A stretch of 24,030 nt of DNA, taken from contig CBDDRG010000103.1 in NCBI GenBank assembly GCA_965232975.1, positions 1 to 24,030 on the forward strand, given 5' to 3'. Shown here piece after piece: positions 1 to 7,169 of this stretch. A model generated the notes under the pieces. It had not been told where the DNA came from and searched no databases. It saw nothing but the letters and a program-made list of their open reading frames with translations. This stretch comes from CBDDRG01 sp965232975 (GTDB lineage: Bacteria > Pseudomonadota > Gammaproteobacteria > Pseudomonadales > Porticoccaceae). The position numbers and the translations under genes are program-made. Every line of letters begins with the position of its first letter. Position 1 is the stretch's first letter.

Positions 1-1
1 G

Positions 2-106
2 AATTGGCGTCGCCTGCGTGGTTTTGATTACCTGGCGAAGGTCATAACAGGCGTAAAGTTCAAGGATGGAATTGAGGTGACAAAGTCAATCAGGAACGCT
101 GCTTAA
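2..106 (+). CDS. Transposase, C-terminal fragment (IS256/mutator-like)
   Basis: Only the last 34 codons are visible; the 5' part lies outside the window. The peptide has the spacing W-R-x-L-x-G, then L-x-x-V-x-x-G-V-x-F-x-x-G, which I recall from the C-terminal tails of IS256 (mutator) DDE transposases. It ends in IRNAA and a TAA stop 6 bases before the terminal repeat begins, as expected for a transposase filling its element. The catalytic residues are not in view. The family call rests on a short tail and is tentative. Confidence 0.5.
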   Translation, partial: NWRRLRGFDYLAKVITGVKFKDGIEVTKSIRNAA

Positions 107-112
107 ATAACT

Positions 113-139
113 CGTAAACACCAGATTTGACAATAACTC
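113..139 (-). repeat. Right terminal inverted repeat of the left-hand IS
   Basis: Read from the outer end (minus strand, 139 to 113), the repeat starts gagttat, then five variable bases, then aatctggtgtt. The IS start at 23891 has the same two blocks at the same spacing. It contains TTGACA (127-132) on the plus strand, but no matching -10 box follows at 16-18 bp, so I do not call an outward promoter. Confidence 0.6.
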
Positions 140-421
140 GGCATTGGGGAGCACCAGATCGATGCGATACGGTAAGCAATGCGCTTCTGGGCTTTTGTGG
201 GATTTGTCGCCCGCGTTGTGGCCGCTTTCTTGGGCTCGACAACAAAATAACTATCGATCAACAAGATAGCGGTGCCGAGTGCGGACAGGCGCAGAACCGA
301 CAGTCCTTTCCCTGACGCAGAATCATCGTGGCATAGCTCTTGCTTAGCTTTATCCAGCAGCACCAAAGCCGGTGCTGACCTGTTCTGGACAACGGCGTCC
401 TTGAGCATCGCCTGATCGGCA
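140..421. other. Gene-free stretch with a possible IS-truncated ORF remnant on the minus strand
   Basis: No gene is convincing between the IS end and the redox operon. A minus-strand frame is open from about 438 down through 140 into the IS terminal repeat. It contains an ATG at 408, a hydrophobic stretch near 240-290 and a basic tail. I do not recognise the protein, and its start has only a weak ribosome site. If real, it is a native gene whose 3' end was replaced by the IS. The promoter of the downstream operon should also lie here, but I see no clear -35/-10 pair and no FNR- or NNR-type palindrome. Confidence 0.25.
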
Positions 422-460
422 GTGTTCGAGACGCCGTTCTATTTTTTGCAAGGCAAGCCA

Positions 461-2461
461 ATGTCGGCGTTGATCACATCGTTACCCATCGTTCACGACC
501 TCCCCGCGCCAGTTGTCGCAATCGGAGCGCCGGTGGTGGTCATTGGCAGCGGACCGGTGGGCGTGAGTGTGGTGCAGGAACTGCGCCGTCATCGGCCGCA
601 GCAGCCGCTCGTGCTGTGCGGCGCCGAAGCGCATGAACCTTACAACCGGGTACGCCTCTCATCGCTGTTGATGGGCGAACTGGGCCTGGCCGAACTCAAC
701 CTGGATTCACGGCTGCCGGAGGACGCCGCCTTCCAGGCGCGCCTGGGGTGCGCGATCGGTGCAATTGATCGCAACCAACAACTCATCATCGATTCACGCG
801 GCCGCACGTTGCACTACTCGCAGCTGGTGCTGGCCCTCGGCTCATCGCCGCACATTCCGCATATTCCCGGCGTCGATCTACCCGGCGTCTTCACCTTTCG
901 CGATTTCGCCGACGCCGAAAAACTGTTCGCACGGCGCATGCGCAGTCGCCGCTGCGTCGTGCTGGGCGGCGGCTTGTTGGGATTGGAAGCGGCCCGCGCC
1001 ATGCGCCGCTTCCACACCGAGGTGCTGGTGATCGAGCACAACGCGCGCTTGATGCCGCGGCAATTGGACGCGCTGGCCGCGCGCGTCACGCAACAGCACA
1101 TCGAAGCCATGGGCATTCGCGTAGTGCTGGGAGACGGCGTACGTGCATTGCTCGGCAGTGGTCGCATCGAAGGCGTGCAATTGCAAAGCGGGCAGCGCAT
1201 CGAATGCGACACGATCATCATCGCCACCGGCATCCGGCCGAATGTCGACTTGGCGCGCAAGGCCGGCTTGCATGTGGGCCGAGGCATTCGTATCGACGAT
1301 CGGTGTCGCACTACCGATCCCATCATCTATGCCATCGGCGAATGCGCGGAACATCGCGATGTCGTGTACGGACTGGTCGCACCGGGCTTCGAACAGGCCA
1401 GTGTGGCGGCAGCCAATATCGTCGGCGTTGACGCTCACTACGCTGGTTCGCTGGCCGCCACCAAATTGAAAGTGGTCGGCCTGCCGGTATTCAGCATGGG
1501 GTGCGTGGCGGAAGAAGCGGTGAGCGACCGGGCGCGACGCTATCGCTTCCAACTTACCGCCGGCAACTACACCACACTCGTTGTTGAGCAGGGTCGCCTG
1601 GTGGGCGCAGCGGCGATTGGCGACAACAGCGAAGTCAATCGCCTGCAGGAAACCGTCAAACGTCATGGCAGAATTTGGTTATGGCAGTGCTGGCGTTTTC
1701 GTACCACCGGGCGCGTGTGGGCACAACCGCAAAGCGATGATGTCGCGCGCTGGCCGGCCACCGCCACCGTATGCAATTGCGCAGGGATCACTCGCGGTCA
1801 ATTGAGCGCGGCGATCACTACTGCCTGCTGCAATACGCTTGAATCACTCAGCGCCTGCACGGGCGCCGGTAAGGTCTGCGGCTCTTGCCGCCCGTTGTTG
1901 CAACAATTGCTGGGTGGTGCGGAAAAGCTGCGGCCGGTAGGTGCCGCAACCACGCTGCTGGCGTTGAGCATGCTCGCGGCGATCGGCGCGCTACTGATGA
2001 CGTTGCCATCGAATCTTCCCGACGCGGCTTCGGTGCAAATCACCAATCCCTTGAGTCGTTGGTGGCGCGAAGGATTCTGCAAGCAGGTCAGCGGCTACAG
2101 CCTGCTGGGTTTGAGCGCCATCACGCTGCTGCTTTCTGTGCGTAAGCGGGTTGCCGGTTTTCGCTGGGGCGATTTTGCGCGGTGGCGCGTGGCGCACCTC
2201 GCCATCGGTGCATTGACCCTGTTCGGCCTGGTGCTGCACACCGGCGGTAGGCTCGGCGCCAATTTCAATCTGCTGCTCTCGACAAGCTTCTGCGGGTTGA
2301 TCGCGGCGGGCGGCATCTCCGGGGCCGTAATCGCCAACGAACATCGGTTGGGGGCGCGTGCCGCGCGCTTGCGGCGCGTTTTGGTGTGGACGCACATCCT
2401 GCTGTTTTGGCCCATTCCCGTGCTGCTGGCATTTCACACCCTGCAGGCGTATGTCTTTTGA
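461..2461 (+). CDS. Membrane-bound NirB-like FAD/NAD(P) oxidoreductase with [2Fe-2S] and bis-haem b domains
   Basis: A 666-aa fusion protein. Residues 29-34 carry an FAD-type GxGxxG and residues 169-174 the NAD(P) GGGLLG, in the arrangement of the NirB/rubredoxin-reductase flavoproteins. A BFD-like [2Fe-2S] domain follows, with C438-x-C440 and C473-x2-C476. The last ~180 residues hold about five membrane helices. Two of them have histidine pairs 14 residues apart (H579/H593 and H645/H659), the pattern that ligates two stacked b haems in cytochrome b and NOX/ferric reductases. The sirohaem part of NirB is absent, so this is not a complete assimilatory nitrite reductase. I infer NAD(P)H oxidation in the cytoplasm with electrons passed through the membrane to the multihaem cytochrome encoded next. 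Start: ATG at 461 has GCAAGG 7 bases upstream; the longer GTG start at 422 looks worse. First gene of a five-gene operon. Confidence 0.8.
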   Translation: MSALITSLPIVHDLPAPVVAIGAPVVVIGSGPVGVSVVQELRRHRPQQPLVLCGAEAHEPYNRVRLSSLLMGELGLAELNLDSRLPEDAAFQARLGCAIGAIDRNQQLIIDSRGRTLHYSQLVLALGSSPHIPHIPGVDLPGVFTFRDFADAEKLFARRMRSRRCVVLGGGLLGLEAARAMRRFHTEVLVIEHNARLMPRQLDALAARVTQQHIEAMGIRVVLGDGVRALLGSGRIEGVQLQSGQRIECDTIIIATGIRPNVDLARKAGLHVGRGIRIDDRCRTTDPIIYAIGECAEHRDVVYGLVAPGFEQASVAAANIVGVDAHYAGSLAATKLKVVGLPVFSMGCVAEEAVSDRARRYRFQLTAGNYTTLVVEQGRLVGAAAIGDNSEVNRLQETVKRHGRIWLWQCWRFRTTGRVWAQPQSDDVARWPATATVCNCAGITRGQLSAAITTACCNTLESLSACTGAGKVCGSCRPLLQQLLGGAEKLRPVGAATTLLALSMLAAIGALLMTLPSNLPDAASVQITNPLSRWWREGFCKQVSGYSLLGLSAITLLLSVRKRVAGFRWGDFARWRVAHLAIGALTLFGLVLHTGGRLGANFNLLLSTSFCGLIAAGGISGAVIANEHRLGARAARLRRVLVWTHILLFWPIPVLLAFHTLQAYVF

Positions 2462-2471
2462 GCGCGATTGA

Positions 2472-3911
2472 ATGAGGCAAGAAGGTAAAGGGCAACGCAT
2501 ATGGTGGTTGTGGTGGGGCGCAATAACGATAGTGATAGCAATGGTGCTGGCCGCGAGCTTGTTTATGACTAAGCGTGCGGTCGATCATCCGGTGCTGGCG
2601 CAGGTGCGGGCACAGTTTCTGCCGGGCAAGACCACGGCGGGCCACTACCAAATCGAACTGGCCTGCGAGTCTTGTCACACCCAGTCCTTTACCGACAAAG
2701 ATTCCATCCAGGCAGCCTGCGTCGGCTGCCATGGCGCCGAGCTGAAAGCGGCGGACGATAAACATCCGCTGGCCAAATTCACCGATCCACGCAACGCCGC
2801 CCTACTCGAAAAGATCGACGCGAGCTGGTGTGTCAGCTGTCATGTCGAGCATCGACCGGAAATTACCCATGCCATGGGCGTCACGCAGCCCACCGACTTT
2901 TGCTTCCATTGCCACCAGGATATCGCCACCGAGCGTCCCAGCCACGACGGCATGGCGTTCAATACCTGCACCAACGCCGGTTGTCACAATTTCCATGACA
3001 ATCGCGCGCTTTATGAAGATTTCTTGCTCAGGCATGCCGCTGCCGCCGCCAACACGGCAACCCAACAACTGATCAGGGCAAATTTCCGTGACGTCGCGGC
3101 GCTATTGCCCGAGTACCCCAGCGCTCGATATCCCCTCGAGCCGTTGGACGCCGCTGCCGCCGACGCGCCGCACGACCTGACGGTCGCGACCACGGTCATG
3201 AAAGACTGGCTGGTCTCGTCACACGCGGCCACGGGCGTGAATTGCGGCGCCTGTCACATCGGCACAGAACCGAACAGCGGCGTCTGGGTCAATAACCCCG
3301 GCGCAGACGTGTGCGCCAACTGTCATCAATTGCAGCAACAGGGCTTTGCCTCAGGCAAGCATGGCATGCGGCTGGCGCAGGGCTTATCCCCCATGTCGCC
3401 GGCACGAGCCCGGCTACCGATGAAGACCGATGCCGCACATGCCGAGCTGACCTGCCTGAGTTGTCACGGTGCGCATCGCTTCGATGTCAAACGTGCCGCA
3501 GTGGATAGCTGCCTGGGATGTCACAACGATCGGCATTCCCTGGCGTTCCGGGAATCCAAACATGCGCAGTTGTGGCGCGACGAAGTGGCGGGCGTGACGC
3601 CTCCCGGCAGCGGCGTCAGTTGCGCCAGCTGCCACATGCCACGTCTCGAGCATCGCCATGAAGAGTACGACCTCAAGCAGGTGTTCGTTCAGCACAACCA
3701 GAACGACACGCTGCGGCCCAACGAAAAGATGATTCGACCGGTGTGCATGAACTGCCACGGCTATCCGTTCGCGGTGGATGCGCTGGCCGACAGACGGCTA
3801 ATCGATGCCAACTTCACCGGCCTACCCGCCGGACATGTCACCAGTGTCGATATGGCCGTTGCGCGCGATCGAGCCATTCAACAGCAGCGTCAAGCCGCGC
3901 CGGCGCCGTGA
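2472..3911 (+). CDS. Membrane-anchored multihaem (11-haem) cytochrome c
   Basis: A 479-aa protein with one N-terminal membrane helix (about residues 10-32) and no obvious cleavage site, so it is probably tethered to the inner membrane with its haem domain in the periplasm. Ten CxxCH motifs are visible: CESCH, CVGCH, CVSCH, CFHCH, CGACH, CANCH, CLSCH, CLGCH, CASCH and CMNCH. An eleventh site is a wider C166-x4-C171-H172. The haems fall in an N-terminal group of five and a C-terminal group of six, separated by ~80 Ala-rich residues without haem. It starts 10 bases after the flavoprotein gene with only a weak ribosome site, which suggests coupled translation. The natural role is electron acceptor for that flavoprotein. 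It resembles cytochrome c3/NapC-type multihaem proteins in general, and I cannot assign a named enzyme. No CxxCK site of the NrfA type is present. Confidence 0.85.
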   Translation: MRQEGKGQRIWWLWWGAITIVIAMVLAASLFMTKRAVDHPVLAQVRAQFLPGKTTAGHYQIELACESCHTQSFTDKDSIQAACVGCHGAELKAADDKHPLAKFTDPRNAALLEKIDASWCVSCHVEHRPEITHAMGVTQPTDFCFHCHQDIATERPSHDGMAFNTCTNAGCHNFHDNRALYEDFLLRHAAAAANTATQQLIRANFRDVAALLPEYPSARYPLEPLDAAAADAPHDLTVATTVMKDWLVSSHAATGVNCGACHIGTEPNSGVWVNNPGADVCANCHQLQQQGFASGKHGMRLAQGLSPMSPARARLPMKTDAAHAELTCLSCHGAHRFDVKRAAVDSCLGCHNDRHSLAFRESKHAQLWRDEVAGVTPPGSGVSCASCHMPRLEHRHEEYDLKQVFVQHNQNDTLRPNEKMIRPVCMNCHGYPFAVDALADRRLIDANFTGLPAGHVTSVDMAVARDRAIQQQRQAAPAP

Positions 3912-3971
3912 TTTCATTTTGGTTCAACGTTGACGTTGATAAAGAGTTGTTTCAACCAGTGGAGGTTTGTG

Positions 3972-4550
3972 ATGAGTGAAATGAAAATGACCAGATTGGC
4001 CGGCGGCGTCGGCGCAGCGCTGCTGATGAGCTTGTTTGCACCGCAAACGCACGCAGCCGACGGCGTCAGTTATCAGCAAATGGCCGATGGCCTGCACGCT
4101 GTCATGGAAGCCGATCGCACGGTATATACTCGCATGGTGGTTAACCGCTTGCAGAACGAAGAAAAAGTCATCAAGGCCAGCGAGCACTTCAAGGACGACA
4201 AAGCCTTGCCATTGCCGGCGCAGATGTTCCGCTTTGGATCGGAGATGGTGGCCGAAAAAAATCCTGGTTTCTCGTACTCGCTGCTGTCGCTATGGGCAGT
4301 GAACAAACAGAACATGGCAAAGACGGCTGTGGAAACCGAAGGCCTCAAGGCAGTGGCCGCCAACCCCAAAACGCCGTTCTACAAGGAAGAGACTTTGGGC
4401 GGAAAGCAATACTTCACCGCCATCTATCCGGATCGCGCCATTTCGCAAGCCTGCGTCACCTGCCACAACGAGCACAAGGACAGCCCGAAGACCGACTTCA
4501 AGCTGGGTGACGTGATGGGCGGCGTGGTGTTGCGCATTCCCATGAAGTAG
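3972..4550 (+). CDS. Tll0287-like (DUF3365) monohaem c-type protein, secreted
   Basis: A 192-aa periplasmic protein. A signal peptide ends near THA-ADG (about residue 30). The single haem site C161-VT-C164-H165 sits close to the C-terminus and is followed by the family's SPKTDFKLGDVMGG stretch, as in the Tll0287-like haem domain (DUF3365), which is often a sensor or small redox module. ATG at 3972 is chosen because GGAGG lies 6-10 bases before it; a longer TTG frame from 3930 has no ribosome site and would spoil the signal peptide. The gene follows the multihaem cytochrome after 60 bases and precedes a cytochrome c gene by 9 bases. Its exact partner is unknown; a redox or haem-sensing role within the operon is inference. 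Confidence 0.8.
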   Translation: MSEMKMTRLAGGVGAALLMSLFAPQTHAADGVSYQQMADGLHAVMEADRTVYTRMVVNRLQNEEKVIKASEHFKDDKALPLPAQMFRFGSEMVAEKNPGFSYSLLSLWAVNKQNMAKTAVETEGLKAVAANPKTPFYKEETLGGKQYFTAIYPDRAISQACVTCHNEHKDSPKTDFKLGDVMGGVVLRIPMK

Positions 4551-4559
4551 GAGTCCGTA

Positions 4560-4961
4560 ATGCGCAAGCAAGTATCGGCGATGCCCGTGGTATTTGCGGC
4601 AGTCGTTGTCGCCGCGTGGATGAGCTGTGGCGTGAACCCCAGCCTCGCGACTGAAGCGTATCCGGAATTGCCTGGGCGGACCCTGAAGCTGGGCCGCGAA
4701 ATCTGGCTGGGCACCTGTGCCGTCTGTCACACCGATGACTTCACCGGCGCGCCACAGGTGACCGATGCCAAGGCGTGGGAGCCACGCCTCGCCAAAGGCA
4801 AAGAGACTTTATACGAACATGCGCTCAACGGATTTTTTGGCCCGCAGGGAACCCAAATGCCGGCGCGTGGCGATAACCCAGAGCTATCGGACTCTGAAGT
4901 CAAAGCGGCCGTCGACTACATGTTGGCGCTGATTGTTGCGCTTGGCCCTCCCACTCAATAA
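4560..4961 (+). CDS. Small class I cytochrome c, periplasmic
   Basis: A 133-aa protein with a hydrophobic N-terminal signal (residues ~8-31), a haem site C53-AV-C56-H57 and a probable sixth ligand M100 in TQMPARG. The fold order (haem near the N-terminus, Met ligand about 43 residues later, final helix with AVDYMLAL) fits small cytochromes of the c5/c555 kind. AGGAG lies 7 bases before the ATG. A cysteine at residue 23 lies in the hydrophobic region, so a lipoprotein signal cannot be ruled out. It is likely a soluble shuttle taking electrons to or from the multihaem protein; the direction is not determined by the sequence. Confidence 0.85.
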   Translation: MRKQVSAMPVVFAAVVVAAWMSCGVNPSLATEAYPELPGRTLKLGREIWLGTCAVCHTDDFTGAPQVTDAKAWEPRLAKGKETLYEHALNGFFGPQGTQMPARGDNPELSDSEVKAAVDYMLALIVALGPPTQ

Positions 4962-4989
4962 CCCCCGCAATACGCACGAGGAAAATGTC

Positions 4990-5406
4990 ATGACCCCGGA
5001 AGAAGTAGCGCTGGTGCAAGGCACCTGGCAGAAAGTTGTCCCTATCAAGGAAACCGCCGCAGAGTTGTTCTACGGCAAATTGTTTGAACTCGACCCCGCG
5101 TTGCGCCCGCTGTTCAAAGGCGATATCAAGGAACAGGGCCGCAAGCTGATGACCATGATCGGCACCGCCGTCAATAGCCTCACGCGCATGGAACAACTGG
5201 TGCCTGCCGTGCAAGACCTCGGTCGCCGCCATGCCGGCTACGGCGTTACCGACGCGCACTATGGCACAGTCGCCACTGCGCTGATCTGGACGCTGGAACA
5301 AGGGCTGGGTTCGGCCTTCACCCCCGAAGTCAAAACCGCGTGGGTGAAAACTTATACAGTGCTGGCCAAAACCATGCAGGATGCAGCTGCTACCACTGCG
5401 GCTTGA
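4990..5406 (+). CDS. Single-domain bacterial haemoglobin (Vitreoscilla type)
   Basis: A 138-aa globin, the usual length for single-domain bacterial haemoglobins. The proximal histidine is H81 in LGRRHAGYGV, the distal Q49 matches the E7 Gln of Vitreoscilla haemoglobin, and Y28 in FYGKLF matches B10 Tyr. Such globins bind O2 and NO and often act as NO dioxygenases with a separate reductase. ATG at 4990 follows GAGGAAA by 5 bases; an in-frame upstream start at 4933 would overlap the cytochrome gene and add an unrelated 19-residue leader. It is the last gene of the operon, 28 bases after the cytochrome. Being cytoplasmic, it could draw electrons from the flavoprotein domain of the first gene, which is inference. 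Confidence 0.9.
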   Translation: MTPEEVALVQGTWQKVVPIKETAAELFYGKLFELDPALRPLFKGDIKEQGRKLMTMIGTAVNSLTRMEQLVPAVQDLGRRHAGYGVTDAHYGTVATALIWTLEQGLGSAFTPEVKTAWVKTYTVLAKTMQDAAATTAA

Positions 5407-5447
5407 TATCCCGGTGGCGGCATCCGGGCCGGTTGGATTGCGAGGAG

Positions 5448-5604
5448 CCTGTCGGACTTGAGACTGTCCTACTGCGGGAAAGCCGAATTTGGTCATATTT
5501 TGCGCAAATGTTCGTTGAATAGTCCCCCGCTATTTGCCGCAAATTTGCCCGAAATCTGCGTCAAATCGGACTTTCCCTCGCTACGGACGCTCAAGTCCGA
5601 CAGG
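5448..5604. repeat. ~157-bp palindromic intergenic element (MITE-like) between convergent genes
   Basis: A perfect 15-bp inverted pair lies at its ends: cctgtcggacttgag at 5448-5462 and its reverse complement at 5590-5604. Inside, gggaaag-ccgaatttg on the left pairs imperfectly with caaatcggactttccc on the right, and the centre is AT-rich with repeated gcaaat words. The whole stretch can fold into one long imperfect hairpin. It lies between the globin gene (+) and nhaA (-), where it may also stop transcription from both sides. It has no open reading frame and resembles a miniature inverted-repeat element or REP-type unit; I see no second copy in this window. Confidence 0.65.
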
Positions 5605-5621
5605 CACCCAGCCCGTTTTCG

Positions 5622-7019
5622 TTATGCCCCCGCGGGCGGAGCGGCACGCGCCGCCAGGCGCAACCAGAAATAGCCGCTCAATCCCGCGAACAACGAAGCG
5701 AACAGGACGCCGGTTTTGGCCATCAGCAGCTCGTCGGGGTGCGCGGCAAAACCCAGTTCAGAGATGAAAATGGACATGGTGAAGCCAATGCCCGCCAACA
5801 GCGATACCCCGGCGATCTGATTCAGGCGGGTGCCGGTCGGCAATTCCCCGATACCCAGTTTCAACACCAGCCATACGGTACCGGTAATCCCGATGAACTT
5901 GCCGAGCACCAGGCCCAGCGTCACACCCAGGGTCACGGGGTGCGCCAGTGTCGTTGCCAAGGCGCCGAAATCCAGCGGAATGCCGGCGTTGAACAGAGCG
6001 AACACCGGCACCACCAGAAAAGCCACCGGCAGACTCCACAGATGTTCCAGACGCTGCAGCGGCGCCTGTACCTCGATGGCACCATTGCCCATGGCCTGCG
6101 CCATCGAGCGCAGCTCATCGTTGGTGAGAATGCTAACTCCCGGGCTATGGTTGGCATCGAACCGCGCGAGCAGCGCCCTGGTGTGCTGGCTGAACCGCGC
6201 CGGATCATAACTGGGTCGGGCGGGCACCGTGTACGCGCCGAGCACGCCGGCCAGGGTCGCATGGATCCCGGATTCGAGCAGCGCATACCAGAGCACCATC
6301 GCGAGCAGGAAATAGGGCATGGTGCGACGCACGCCAGCCAGATTCAGCACCAGCATGGTGCCGAGCACCAGGGCCGCGCCCGCAAGCCAACCCAGCGCCA
6401 GATTTTCCGTGTAGAAAAGTGCAATGACCACGACGGCGCCGAGATCGTCGACAATCGCCAGCGCCACCAGAAAAGTGATCAGCGCCTTGGGGACCCGTTC
6501 CGCCAGCAGCGCCACCACGCCGATCGAGAACGCGATGTCCGTCGCCATGGGAATGGCCCAGCCGCGGGCACCTTCGCCGCCGGCGTTGAGCGCCGCGTAA
6601 ATCAGCGCCGGCACCAGCATGCCGCCGATCGCGGCGACAATGGGCAACACTGCGTGGCGGGGATTGGCCAGCTCGCCCACCAGCATTTCCCGCTTCAGCT
6701 CCATGCCGACGACGAAGAAAAACAGCGCCATCAGGCCGTCGTTGACCCAGTGGTGAAGAGATTTCTCGATGCCCCAATCACCGATGCCGATATGGGCCGG
6801 CAGATGCAACAGATGCTGGTAGGCCGCCGCCAAACCGGAGTTGGCGAGTATCAGGGCAAGAATCGCCGAGACCATCAGCACCATGCCGCCGGCCGTCTGA
6901 CGATGAACGAATTCCTCGAGCGGTGTGAGGATTCTTTCGAAAGTCCGCTCCCAAGGTGCCCGAATGCGGCCCGAGTCGGTATCGGCGGAACTGAATGGTT
7001 CGCGGTCCTGATTGCTCAC
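5622..7019 (-). CDS. nhaA: Na+/H+ antiporter NhaA
   Basis: A 465-aa inner-membrane antiporter exchanging protons for sodium, for pH and salt balance. The key aspartates are in place: D161 in ATDIAFSIG and the pair D191-D192 in IVDDLGAV, spaced as D133 and D163/D164 of E. coli NhaA. About twelve hydrophobic segments follow a polar N-terminal extension of ~28 residues; E. coli NhaA has 388 residues, so both ends are somewhat longer here. The start is GTG at 7019 with a weak upstream GAG. The gene lies 150 bases downstream of the phosphorylase gene on the same strand and converges on the globin operon across the palindromic element. Confidence 0.93.
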   Translation of the reverse strand: MSNQDREPFSSADTDSGRIRAPWERTFERILTPLEEFVHRQTAGGMVLMVSAILALILANSGLAAAYQHLLHLPAHIGIGDWGIEKSLHHWVNDGLMALFFFVVGMELKREMLVGELANPRHAVLPIVAAIGGMLVPALIYAALNAGGEGARGWAIPMATDIAFSIGVVALLAERVPKALITFLVALAIVDDLGAVVVIALFYTENLALGWLAGAALVLGTMLVLNLAGVRRTMPYFLLAMVLWYALLESGIHATLAGVLGAYTVPARPSYDPARFSQHTRALLARFDANHSPGVSILTNDELRSMAQAMGNGAIEVQAPLQRLEHLWSLPVAFLVVPVFALFNAGIPLDFGALATTLAHPVTLGVTLGLVLGKFIGITGTVWLVLKLGIGELPTGTRLNQIAGVSLLAGIGFTMSIFISELGFAAHPDELLMAKTGVLFASLFAGLSGYFWLRLAARAAPPAGA

Positions 7020-7169
7020 GGCGTACTCATGCTGGGTCTGAAAATGCCTTGGGGATGCGCGTGGCGGCGCCTGAATCCGCGTCGTTCGCGTGGGGCGCTA
7101 CCGGGGACCTGTCCAGGCGTCGCGGGTTTCACCCACGCCAGCGCCGATCCACCTCAGCGCCAGCCCACC

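Larger units (their letters stand above)
1..139 (+). mobile_element. Right end of an IS256-like insertion sequence (cut by window edge)
   Basis: The first 139 bases hold the C-terminal end of a transposase-like reading frame (stop at 104-106) and then a terminal repeat (113-139). The outermost 7 bases and an inner 11-base block of that repeat recur, inverted, at 23891-23917, where another IS begins. The element therefore ends at about base 139 and ordinary sequence starts at 140. The 9-mer aataactcg occurs at 106-114 and again at 132-140. Family assignment is from memory of transposase C-termini and of terminal repeats; the boundary is better supported than the family. Confidence 0.6.

Noticed and set aside
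127..160. Outward promoter from the IS end (TTGACA at 127-132)
   Set aside because: No -10-like hexamer lies 16-18 bases downstream.
422..460. GTG start adding 13 residues to the flavoprotein
   Set aside because: No ribosome site precedes it, and ATG 461 has GCAAGG at a good distance.
4933..4989. Longer globin start inside the cytochrome gene
   Set aside because: The 19 extra residues do not match globins, and ATG 4990 has GAGGAAA directly upstream.
461..5406. Assimilatory nitrite reductase operon
   Set aside because: The flavoprotein lacks the sirohaem/[4Fe-4S] half of NirB, there is no nirD or nitrate reductase gene, and the partners are multihaem cytochromes.
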